Shown: piece by piece, positions 6,216-12,026 of the stretch
Layout of the letters: the number at the start of each line of letters is the position of its first letter
Position numbering within the stretch: the first letter of the stretch is position 1
Origin: Ruminococcus sp.
GTDB lineage: Bacteria > Bacillota > Clostridia > Oscillospirales > Ruminococcaceae
Length of the DNA: 12,026 bases
Direction: 5' to 3'
NCBI GenBank assembly: GCA_029063695.1
Contig: JAIDNR010000141.1
Location: 1-12,026, forward strand
Program-made: the position numbers and the translations under genes
Notes under the pieces: model-generated
What the model saw: the letters and a program-made list of their open reading frames with translations, nothing else
What the model was told of the DNA's origin: nothing
Database searches by the model: none

Positions 6216-6248
6216 AAGTCAAAATCTTACTATTGCTGATTTTGACTT
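6216..6248. repeat. Perfect 11-bp inverted repeat
   Basis: AAGTCAAAATC (6216-6226) and GATTTTGACTT (6238-6248) are perfect inverted copies around an 11-base loop. Neither strand has a T-tract directly after it, so it is not a good terminator. It begins seven bases upstream (minus-strand sense) of the in-frame stop that bounds the remnant frame. It could be an operator, an RNA hairpin or the trace of a small mobile element; nothing else decides between these. Confidence 0.6.
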
Positions 6249-6347
6249 TAACCTCATTTTTGATTATTTTAGTACGGTCGAAGTTGCAAAATCATTGGAA
6301 TTTTGAAAATTGATTTGTATGGAATTTCTTATACAGCAAATAAAAAT

Positions 6348-6376
6348 TTGACAAATTGTGTGAAATGTGGTACAAT
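6348..6376 (+). promoter_or_regulatory. Promoter of the micro-protein and YlmC-like genes
   Basis: TTGACA (6348-6353) and TACAAT (6371-6376) are 17 bases apart, with TGG before the -10. The start would be near 6383, giving a leader of about 48 bases. Confidence 0.85.
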
Positions 6377-6430
6377 AGCATTTATAGCAGAAATAAACCC
6401 TATGATATTAAACTTCAGGAGGACAAAATT

Positions 6431-6568
6431 ATGATTAATATGCTTGCACTTGTTTCACAGATACCAGCTACAGGCGATAATTTTCCGGTAATACCGCTTG
6501 TTATCGTCGGTGTAATTGCCGTTATTATTGCGATTGTATCAGCAGTTCTTGCAAAAAAGAAGAAGTAA
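6431..6568 (+). CDS. 45-residue protein consisting mostly of a sortase-type sorting signal
   Basis: After a ten-residue N-terminus comes IPATGD (residues 11-16), a plausible LPxTG-like sortase motif with Ile for Leu. A hydrophobic stretch (residues 18-41) and a KKKK tail follow: the three parts of a cell-wall sorting signal. There is nothing else in the protein: no separate signal peptide and no functional domain. The start is fixed by a full AGGAGG (6417-6422) eight bases before ATG, and a near-consensus promoter lies upstream, so it is a genuine expressed gene; the frame itself opens farther upstream but without a ribosome site. A plain small single-pass membrane peptide is the alternative reading. 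Co-transcribed with the YlmC-like gene 52 bases on. Confidence 0.75.
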   Translation: MINMLALVSQIPATGDNFPVIPLVIVGVIAVIIAIVSAVLAKKKK

Positions 6569-6620
6569 AGAATAATAGCCAAGCGTAAAGCCATAACCTT
6601 ATAATCAAGGGGTGAGTGGT

Positions 6621-6911
6621 ATGATATGCAGTCTTGATGAACTGAAAACAAAGGAAGTCATTGACATGAAAACAGGTGAAAGACTGGGATATATCGACGA
6701 TATACGCATGGATACCGAAAGCTCGGAAGTCTTGTCTCTGCTGATTTACGGTGGTTACAGATTTTTCGGGCTTTTTGGTCGTGAAAGCGATACGGAAATT
6801 CCATGCAGTTCAATAAAAGTAATCGGAAATGATATTATTCTTGTTGACGGCATGGGACTGACGATATGCACAAATTTAAAGAGAAAAAATCCTAAAAAAT
6901 TATTTGATTAG
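6621..6911 (+). CDS. YlmC/YmxH-family PRC-barrel protein
   Basis: The 96-residue protein has the PRC-barrel layout of the YlmC/YmxH family: a SLDELKTKEVIDMKTGERLGYIDDI start (conserved K-E-V-I-D and G-x-x-L-G), then the strand SEVLSLLIYGG, a Phe-rich loop (YRFFGLFGRESD), and EIPCSSIKVIGNDIILVD. The family is linked with sporulation in Bacilli and Clostridia by annotation, but its molecular job is unknown and it also occurs in non-sporulating relatives. I choose ATG 6621, because AAGGGG (6607-6612) lies eight bases before it; a longer reading from GTG 6612 would place the start inside the ribosome site. The rpsB promoter begins five bases after its stop, and no terminator lies between. Confidence 0.88.
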   Translation: MICSLDELKTKEVIDMKTGERLGYIDDIRMDTESSEVLSLLIYGGYRFFGLFGRESDTEIPCSSIKVIGNDIILVDGMGLTICTNLKRKNPKKLFD

Positions 6912-6915
6912 CATA

Positions 6916-6944
6916 TTGAAAAAAATGTCATAATATGATATAAT
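6916..6944 (+). promoter_or_regulatory. Promoter of rpsB-tsf
   Basis: TTGAAA (6916-6921) and TATAAT (6939-6944) are 17 bases apart with TGA before the -10. It starts immediately after the stop codon of the YlmC-like gene. The predicted start is near 6951. Confidence 0.87.
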
Positions 6945-6950
6945 ATTAAA

Positions 6951-7059
6951 ACAATTCGCACGCAGGTATTTTTATAGGCTGGTGCGTTCGCCTGAACGTT
7001 GTCTGTAAGTTAAATTCTGCGGAGGATTAATAAAAACCAATTTAAGGAGGACTACCATA
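6951..7059 (+). promoter_or_regulatory. Structured leader of rpsB, possible autoregulatory site
   Basis: The leader of about 109 bases is long for a gene with its own promoter. It can form CGCAC/GTGCG (6957-6961 with 6982-6986), the small hairpin CGTTC-GCCT-GAACG (6985-6998) and an outer pairing of ACAA/TTGT; these partly exclude one another. Two Shine-Dalgarno sequences occur: GGAGG at 7021-7025, with no standard start codon behind it, and AAGGAGG at 7044-7050, which serves rpsB. Ribosomal-protein leaders often bind their own product; that this one does is inference. Confidence 0.45.
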
Positions 7060-7806
7060 ATGGCAGTAGTTTCAATGAAACAGCTTCTTGAAGCAGGTGT
7101 TCATTTCGGACATCAGACAAGACGCTGGAACCCAAAAATGGCACCGTATATCTTCACAGAAAGAAACGGCATCTACATTATCGACCTTCAGAAAACAGTC
7201 AAGAAGCTTGAAGAGGCTTATATGTTCGTTCGTGATATTTCAGCAAACGGCGGAGAAGTTCTTTTCGTAGGTACAAAGAAGCAGGCAGGCGATTCTGTTA
7301 AGGAAGAAGCAACAAGAGCAGGTGCTCACTATGTCAATGCAAGATGGCTTGGTGGTATGCTCACAAACTTCAAGACAATTCAGACAAGAATCAAGAGACT
7401 TGAACAGCTCCATACAATGGAAAATGATGGTACATTCGACCTCCTTCCTAAGAAAGAAGTTGTTAAGCTCAATCTTGAAATAGAGAAACTTGAAAAGTTC
7501 CTCGGCGGTATCAAGTCAATGAAGAAGCTTCCGGCAGCTCTCTTTATCGTTGACCCACGCAAGGAAAAGATTGCAGTTGCTGAGGCTAAGAAACTCGGTA
7601 TTCCGATTGTTGCAATCGTCGATACAAACTGTGACCCCGATGACGTTGACTATGTAATTCCCGGTAATGACGATGCTATCCGTGCTGTAAAGCTCATTGC
7701 AGGTACAATTGCAAATGCTGTTATCGAAGGCAGACAGGGCGATGATTCTGTTGAGACTGAAGAAGTTCCTACTGAGGAAGTTCCTGAGGAAGCACAGGCT
7801 GAATAA
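7060..7806 (+). CDS. rpsB: 30S ribosomal protein S2
   Basis: Protein S2 (248 residues) binds the back of the small ribosomal subunit at the head-body junction, close to S1/mRNA exit. The N-terminus MAVVSMKQLLEAGVHFGHQTRRWNPKMAPYIF is the classical S2 start, and ARWLGGMLTNFKTIQ is the family signature. The C-terminal 20 residues are an acidic, Glu-rich tail typical of Clostridia. AAGGAGG (7044-7050) lies nine bases before ATG. Together with tsf it forms the conserved bacterial rpsB-tsf pair, with an intervening hairpin. Its codons are strongly biased, as in other highly expressed genes. Confidence 0.98.
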   Translation: MAVVSMKQLLEAGVHFGHQTRRWNPKMAPYIFTERNGIYIIDLQKTVKKLEEAYMFVRDISANGGEVLFVGTKKQAGDSVKEEATRAGAHYVNARWLGGMLTNFKTIQTRIKRLEQLHTMENDGTFDLLPKKEVVKLNLEIEKLEKFLGGIKSMKKLPAALFIVDPRKEKIAVAEAKKLGIPIVAIVDTNCDPDDVDYVIPGNDDAIRAVKLIAGTIANAVIEGRQGDDSVETEEVPTEEVPEEAQAE

Positions 7807-7818
7807 TCAAAAACAATC

Positions 7819-7852
7819 AAAAGCCCGAATCGTTTTTTGTATTCGGGTTTTT
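7819..7852 (+). terminator. Intergenic terminator between rpsB and tsf
   Basis: A 12-bp stem (7819-7830 with 7841-7852) around a ten-base U-rich loop ends in five T's. It has the form of a Rho-independent terminator. Partial termination here would lower tsf relative to rpsB, as is known for this gene pair in other bacteria. I see no separate strong promoter for tsf, so readthrough must supply it. Confidence 0.78.
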
Positions 7853-7887
7853 GCGGATAATAATATATTTTTAGGAGGTAACTAACA

Positions 7888-8805
7888 ATGGGAAAGGTTT
7901 CCGTTGCTGAGATTAAAGAACTCATGAAGTCCACAGGTGTTGGTATGATGGACTGCAAAAAGGCTCTCGAAGCAAATGAGGGCGATATGGACAAGGCTAT
8001 TGAATTCCTCAGAGAAAAAGGTCTTGCTACACAGGCTAAGAAAAGCGGTCGTGCTGCTGCTGAGGGTATTGTTACAGCCGTTGTAAACGGTAATGTAGGT
8101 GTACTTCTCGAAGTAAATACAGAAACAGACTTTGCTGCAAATACAGATGACATCAAGAACTTTGTAAATGCAGTTGCTAATACAATCATTGAAAAGAATC
8201 CTGCTGACGTTGAAGCTCTTAAAGCTGAAACAATCAGCGGCGGCACATCTACAGTTGCTGACGTTCTCACAGAACTTGCAGGCATGAAGATAAGAGAAAA
8301 CATCGTTATCCGTCGTTTCGTAAGAATGGAAGGTGTTCTTGCATCATATATCCACAACGGCGGAAGCATTGGTGTTATGGTAAAGCTTGATACCGAACTT
8401 TCCGCAGAACAGGTTTCCTCTGTCGGCAAGGATGTAGCTATGCAGTCCGCAGCTCTTAATGCTCCTTATCTTAAACGTGAAGATGTTCCTGCGGAAGTTA
8501 TTGACAAGGAGAGAGAAATTATTATTGCTCAGATGGCTGAAGACCCGAAAATGGCAAGCAAACCTGAACAGGTTAAGGCTAAGATTGCTGAGGGCAAGGT
8601 TGGCAAGTACTACAGTGAAAACTGCCTTCTTGAACAGGCTTTCGTCAAGGACGACAAGCTTACAGTTCAGGGATATGTTGACACAGAAGCTAAAAAGCTC
8701 GGCGGTACAATCACTGTAACAGACGTTGTTCGCTTTGAGAGAGGTGAAGGCGTTGAAAAGAAGGAAGATAATCTCGCTGACGAAGTTGCTAAGATGATTA
8801 AGTAA
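7888..8805 (+). CDS. tsf: Translation elongation factor Ts
   Basis: EF-Ts (305 residues) is the nucleotide-exchange factor that frees GDP from EF-Tu so that it can bind GTP and aminoacyl-tRNA again. The N-terminal UBA-like domain carries the signature STGVGMMDCKKALEAN (residues 15-30), followed by NTETDFAAN (residues 77-85), the loop that touches EF-Tu. The core then runs to the end, where TITVTDVVRFERGEG closes the fold. TAGGAGG lies about ten bases before ATG. The gene is fed by readthrough from rpsB and stopped by the terminator at 8817. Confidence 0.98.
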   Translation: MGKVSVAEIKELMKSTGVGMMDCKKALEANEGDMDKAIEFLREKGLATQAKKSGRAAAEGIVTAVVNGNVGVLLEVNTETDFAANTDDIKNFVNAVANTIIEKNPADVEALKAETISGGTSTVADVLTELAGMKIRENIVIRRFVRMEGVLASYIHNGGSIGVMVKLDTELSAEQVSSVGKDVAMQSAALNAPYLKREDVPAEVIDKEREIIIAQMAEDPKMASKPEQVKAKIAEGKVGKYYSENCLLEQAFVKDDKLTVQGYVDTEAKKLGGTITVTDVVRFERGEGVEKKEDNLADEVAKMIK

Positions 8806-8816
8806 TTTGACTTGTA

Positions 8817-8846
8817 AAAGCGGCGCTGATTTTTCAGTGCTGCTTT
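8817..8846 (+). terminator. Terminator of rpsB-tsf
   Basis: A 13-bp stem (8817-8829 with 8834-8846, two or three G-U pairs) with the loop TTTT is followed by ATTTATT. The downstream T-tract is interrupted, so leakage into the next gene is possible, and that gene has no obvious promoter of its own. Confidence 0.8.
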
Positions 8847-8882
8847 ATTTATTACGACAATGAGGTAATGAGGTTTGACAAA

Positions 8883-10478
8883 ATGAAAATATCAAAAGAT
8901 ACTGTTCATAAGACTTTCTTGTTTACGGAAAAAGCAACGGTTTTCATTATTGATATTTTGATGATGCTTTTTATGTTTTTTCTTACAACTGTAAGTCTTG
9001 TTCATACTACAGGAATGGATACGACACCTGAACCTGAAACGGTAAGTTATAGAAATGACTGGTTTATTGTAAATGTCATATTTCTTGTAATGAGTTTTCT
9101 GATTTGCTTTCGGATAATGCCGCTTCTGAAAAAAATACCATTGTGGGCAGAAGTTCTTTTTATCAGTCTGTGGACTATGGCACTTGGAATTATATGGGTC
9201 TGTTCTTCACAGGTTTCTCCGACATCGGATTCTCTTGATGTCACAAATGCAGCACTCAGTTTTGCAAAAGACGATTATTCTCCACTTGCTGAAGATAATC
9301 GCTATTTCCGCAATTATTCGTATCAGCTTGGATATGTTCTTTTCAATGAAATATTTATCCGTATCGCTTTGATTTTCGGTGAAGTGACAGACCTTATATT
9401 TCTTCAGATTCTAAATGTAGTTCTTCTTGCACTGACAAATGTTGGTATGCTGCTGATAAACAGTGAGATTTTCAGCGATAAGCGTGTATCACAAGTTTCG
9501 TTTTTCCTGCTTTTATTCAGTATTCAGCCGATACTTACGTGTAGTTTTCTCTATGGGCTTATTCCTGGAATTGCATTTGCAGTGTGGGCAGTTTATACTG
9601 AAATACTGTTTTTGAAAAAAAGCAAAATCTTTTATGCAATTATTTCGGCAGTATGTATTGCAATGGCTATAATGATAAAATCAAATAATATGATTGTTCT
9701 TGTTGCAATGATGATACTTGCATTTACAAAGCTTGGAAGTGTAAGAAAAGTTCTGTTCAGTCTTCTGTATATGGTGCTGTGCGTAAGTCTTTCAATGTCA
9801 GTTGCTCCGACAGTAAAGACATTCTATGAACACCGCAGCGGTCAGCAGCTCGGTGATTCCATTCCCTATATTGCATGGATTTCAATGGGTATGGGCGAAC
9901 CAGTCTGGGCGGGTCTTGCACAGGGTTGGTATAACTATGGTGCAACTCTTACTACATTTGAGAATAATGATTTTGATGCCGAAAAAACAAGTAAAGCTTC
10001 AATCGGGCAAATCAAGGAGCATATCAGATATTTCATGGAAAATCCGCAGTATGCACGTGATTTCTATTATAACAAATTCGTATCTCAATGGAATGAGACA
10101 ACATATCAGAGTGTGTGGAACAATACTGTACGTTTGCAGTACAGAGACAAGGGGAAAATCTCAGCTTGGGTGTGTGACAGGGAAAAAGGCAGACCCGCAG
10201 TTGAAAGATGTATGGATATTTATACTCAGTTTATTTTTGCGGCAGTATTTTTTGGCATATTTGTCTGCTTTAAAGATAAGGATATGTTGAAACTTATATT
10301 CCCTCTGATTATTCTCGGCGGACTTCTTTATCATCTGCTTTCAGAGGCTAAATCACAGTATTCAATACCTTATTTTATTCTTATGACAGGATTTGCGGCT
10401 TATGGAATCTGTACTCTGCATGATTTTCTTAAGTCAAAAACCGCAGATATTAAATGGCTTTCTTGGCTTATAAATTAG
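8883..10478 (+). CDS. Polytopic membrane protein, GT-C glycosyltransferase-like
   Basis: The 531-residue protein has about 11-13 hydrophobic segments, from the first at roughly residues 17-39 to the last near the C-terminus. A long non-membrane loop follows the third segment and contains PTSDSLDVTNAALSFA and a Tyr/Asn-rich YFRNYSYQLGY. Such a loop after an early membrane helix, with an acidic residue in it, is typical of the GT-C fold (ArnT/PMT-like enzymes that use lipid-linked sugars); a second large outside loop lies at about residues 305-420. This points to surface glycan synthesis, but the substrate is unknown. I prefer ATG 8883, because AGG at 8871-8873 is well spaced; ATG 8868 is an alternative adding five residues. 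It stands alone between two terminators. Confidence 0.72.
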   Translation: MKISKDTVHKTFLFTEKATVFIIDILMMLFMFFLTTVSLVHTTGMDTTPEPETVSYRNDWFIVNVIFLVMSFLICFRIMPLLKKIPLWAEVLFISLWTMALGIIWVCSSQVSPTSDSLDVTNAALSFAKDDYSPLAEDNRYFRNYSYQLGYVLFNEIFIRIALIFGEVTDLIFLQILNVVLLALTNVGMLLINSEIFSDKRVSQVSFFLLLFSIQPILTCSFLYGLIPGIAFAVWAVYTEILFLKKSKIFYAIISAVCIAMAIMIKSNNMIVLVAMMILAFTKLGSVRKVLFSLLYMVLCVSLSMSVAPTVKTFYEHRSGQQLGDSIPYIAWISMGMGEPVWAGLAQGWYNYGATLTTFENNDFDAEKTSKASIGQIKEHIRYFMENPQYARDFYYNKFVSQWNETTYQSVWNNTVRLQYRDKGKISAWVCDREKGRPAVERCMDIYTQFIFAAVFFGIFVCFKDKDMLKLIFPLIILGGLLYHLLSEAKSQYSIPYFILMTGFAAYGICTLHDFLKSKTADIKWLSWLIN

Positions 10479-10500
10479 TAATATTCCTGAATTTTATCGG

Positions 10501-10548
10501 AATCATCGCTTCTTTTTGAAATACTCGGAAAGAAACGGTGATTTTTTT
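10501..10548 (+). terminator. Terminator of the membrane-protein gene
   Basis: A 15-position stem with one mismatch (10501-10515 with 10529-10543) and a 13-base loop is followed by seven T's (10542-10548). It is a strong Rho-independent terminator. Confidence 0.88.
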
Positions 10549-10557
10549 AAAAAAGAC

Positions 10558-10586
10558 TTGCTATATTGACAAAATTATGTTATAAT
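10558..10586 (+). promoter_or_regulatory. Promoter of the moxR-DUF58 operon
   Basis: TATAAT (10581-10586) is preceded by TGT, an extended -10. The best -35 is TTGCTA (10558-10563) at 17 bases. A perfect TTGACA at 10566-10571 is only nine bases away and is therefore not used as the -35. The start is near 10593, leaving a leader of about 57 bases. Confidence 0.72.
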
Positions 10587-10638
10587 GTAATAAGTGATGA
10601 GTGTAAGTTCTCACAGAATGAAAAATTGCAGTTCCTTT

Positions 10639-10642
10639 GAGG
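10639..10642 (+). promoter_or_regulatory. Ribosome binding site deciding the moxR start
   Basis: GAGG lies eight bases before ATG 10651. The longer frame that opens at GTG 10594 would begin at the predicted transcription start, without any ribosome site. Confidence 0.75.
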
Positions 10643-10650
10643 TAAAATAT

Positions 10651-11589
10651 ATGAACAGTAAAATCAGTGTGCTTTCGGATTCAATCAAAAAGGTAATCGT
10701 CGGAAAGGACGATACAATTATAAAGTTAATTGCCGCAATGCTTTGTGAAGGTCACGTACTTTTGGAGGACGTGCCGGGCGTAGGTAAGACTCAGCTTATT
10801 ACAGCTCTCTCTCGTTCAGTCGGTGGAAAGTTCAATCGTATTCAGCTTACTCCGGACGTTATGCCGTCTGATATTGCAGGCTTTACAATGCTTGATACAA
10901 AATCAGGTGAGTTTATTTACCGTGACGGTGCTGTTATATGTAATTTTCTCCTCGCCGATGAAATTAACCGTGCCTCTCCGAAAGTGCAGTCTGCACTTCT
11001 CGAAGCTATGGAAGAACGTCAGATTTCAATGGACGGCGAAACCCATAAACTCCCAAAACCGTTTCTTGTAATGGCAACACAAAATCCCATTGAAACTTAT
11101 GGTACTTTTCATCTTCCCGAAGCACAGATGGACAGATTTTTCATGAAGCTGTCAATGGGTTATCCCGAACCTGCTGAGGAACTTAAAATTCTTGAAAGAA
11201 CTGAAATGCAGAATCCGATTAATAATATAGAAAATGCTGCTGCAACTGTTGATGAAATAATTGAAATGCAGGAAGAAGTCCGCCGTATACGTGTTACTGA
11301 GCAGGTAAAGCAGTATGTTATTGACATTGTAACATCTACACGAAACGACAGAAACACATCTCTTGGTATAAGTCCGCGTGGAAGTATTGCACTTTATAAG
11401 GCAGCAAAAGCTTTTGCTTATATCTATGAAAGAGATTATGCTACGCCCGATGATGTGAAAATTTCAGGAATTTCCGTTCTGGCACACAGAATTATTCTTT
11501 CTCCGCAGGGAAAAAGTGAATTTGGAACATCTGAGGAATATGTAAAACACATTCTTGATACTGTTCCCGTGCCGTCAATGGGAAGATAA
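10651..11589 (+). CDS. MoxR-family AAA+ ATPase
   Basis: The 312-residue protein is a MoxR-type AAA+ chaperone ATPase, thought to act with a DUF58/von Willebrand-type partner in assembling or activating other proteins at the envelope. Walker A is GVGKT (residues 43-47), Walker B is LLADEIN (100-106), sensor 1 is ATQNP (Asn145), a likely arginine finger is Arg162 in AQMDRF, and the C-terminal lid holds GISPRGSIALYKAAKA. All catalytic parts are present and the length is usual. The next gene starts one base after its stop and is the expected DUF58 partner, so this is a normal moxR operon whose rest lies outside the window. Confidence 0.95.
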   Translation: MNSKISVLSDSIKKVIVGKDDTIIKLIAAMLCEGHVLLEDVPGVGKTQLITALSRSVGGKFNRIQLTPDVMPSDIAGFTMLDTKSGEFIYRDGAVICNFLLADEINRASPKVQSALLEAMEERQISMDGETHKLPKPFLVMATQNPIETYGTFHLPEAQMDRFFMKLSMGYPEPAEELKILERTEMQNPINNIENAAATVDEIIEMQEEVRRIRVTEQVKQYVIDIVTSTRNDRNTSLGISPRGSIALYKAAKAFAYIYERDYATPDDVKISGISVLAHRIILSPQGKSEFGTSEEYVKHILDTVPVPSMGR

Positions 11590-11590
11590 T

Positions 11591-12026
11591 ATGAAGAAGA
11601 TAGTATCACTTATATCACCACTTGCAGTAATTTTTCTGTTATATATCTTTACTTTTTATATGGACGGCGAAATAGGCGTAATTCTTACGGCATTTGTTCT
11701 GATTCCACCTGCTGTTTCCCTGATTTTTGCACTTTATGCCCGAAAAAGAATAAAAGTAACCTTTGATTGTGACGGATATGTCAAAAAAAATAACAGACTT
11801 ACTGTTAAAGTAACTGTAGAAAAAAATGGTATATTCCCAATCGGGATTGTGCAGATTGCTACATATGCAAGTGAGGTTTTCAGTCAGGAAAAGAATATAT
11901 ATAAGCTTTCTCTTGCAAGAGCAGAAAGTAAAACATTTACTTATCAGGTCGATGCACAGACAGGCGGAAACGGCGAAATTTCCGTTGTTTCCGTATATTC
12001 ATGCGGTTTTCTGGGATTTGTTAAAT
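11591..12026 (+). CDS. DUF58-type membrane protein, N-terminal part (cut by window end)
   Basis: The first 145 codons are present. Two membrane segments (about residues 4-23 and 28-49) are followed by a basic ARKRIKV, then a beta-rich domain ending in NGEISVVSVYSCGFLGFVK. This is the usual layout of DUF58 proteins: two helices and a beta domain with a GFLGF-type turn before the DUF58 region proper, which would lie beyond the window. The neighbour supports it: DUF58 genes regularly follow moxR. The ATG is one base after the moxR stop, and the ribosome site (GGGAAGA inside the end of moxR) is weak, so translation is probably coupled. A frame break after the edge cannot be excluded. Confidence 0.82.
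   Translation, partial: MKKIVSLISPLAVIFLLYIFTFYMDGEIGVILTAFVLIPPAVSLIFALYARKRIKVTFDCDGYVKKNNRLTVKVTVEKNGIFPIGIVQIATYASEVFSQEKNIYKLSLARAESKTFTYQVDAQTGGNGEISVVSVYSCGFLGFVK

Larger units (their letters stand above)
5864..6347. other. Intergenic stretch without an intact gene
   Basis: This region holds, in order, a guaA 3' trailer with a repeated GATAACAG (5924-5941) and an imperfect palindrome (arms 5935-5950 and 5963-5979), the guaA terminator, a 52-codon remnant frame on the minus strand, and an 11-bp inverted repeat at 6216-6248. From about 6250 to 6347 it is very AT-rich and I see nothing further that I can name. Confidence 0.7.

Noticed and set aside
6356..6430. Longer N-terminus for the micro-protein
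   Set aside because: The extension starts within the promoter region and has no ribosome site; AGGAGG at 6417 serves the ATG at 6431.
7650..8429. Long open frame (259 codons) on the minus strand opposite rpsB/tsf
   Set aside because: It mirrors two certain genes with biased codons, has low-complexity Ser/Thr/Ala/Phe content, no ribosome site and crosses the rpsB-tsf terminator.
10566..10571. Perfect TTGACA upstream of moxR as the -35
   Set aside because: It lies nine bases from the -10, which is too close; TTGCTA at 17 bases fits better.

Overview
The window looks like chromosome from a low-GC anaerobic Firmicute, most likely a Ruminococcus-like member of the Oscillospiraceae. This is inferred from the AT-rich codon use, the strong AGGAGG-type ribosome sites, the [FeFe]-hydrogenase maturation genes, a YlmC/YmxH-like PRC-barrel gene and the housekeeping sequences. 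No phage, insertion sequence or CRISPR array is visible.

Layout. (1) 1-202: an intact tRNA-Leu(UAG) preceded by a decayed copy of its 5' half. (2) 191-4014, minus strand: a lipoprotein gene with its own promoter, then (in transcription order from 4014 down) a lipase-like hydrolase, a TM1266-type hydrogenase-system regulator, an unrecognised 174-residue protein and the radical-SAM maturase HydG. These four genes are tightly packed and appear to share one promoter at 4170-4198. Between that promoter and the first gene lies a leader of about 150 nt with spaced repeats and a Rho-independent terminator, which looks like an attenuator. (3) 4313-5863, plus: guaA (GMP synthase), divergent from the hydrogenase operon and closed by a strong terminator. 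(4) 5864-6347: no intact gene, but a 52-codon remnant on the minus strand and a perfect 11-bp inverted repeat. (5) 6348-6911: a promoter, a 45-residue protein that is almost only a sortase-type sorting signal, and the YlmC-like gene. (6) 6916-8846: rpsB and tsf with their own promoter, a structured leader, an intergenic terminator and a final terminator. (7) 8883-10478: a multi-membrane protein resembling GT-C glycosyltransferases. (8) 10558 to the end: a MoxR AAA+ ATPase followed by the start of a DUF58-type protein cut off by the window edge.

Most of the window is core metabolism and translation. The parts that deserve a closer look are the hydrogenase-operon leader, the unknown gene inside that operon, the orphan sorting-signal peptide, the decayed tRNA copy and the tRNA/lipoprotein overlap. 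All six promoters I could read share a 17-nt spacer and an extended TGn -10. No item here proves a new system; the leader and the micro-protein are the best candidates.
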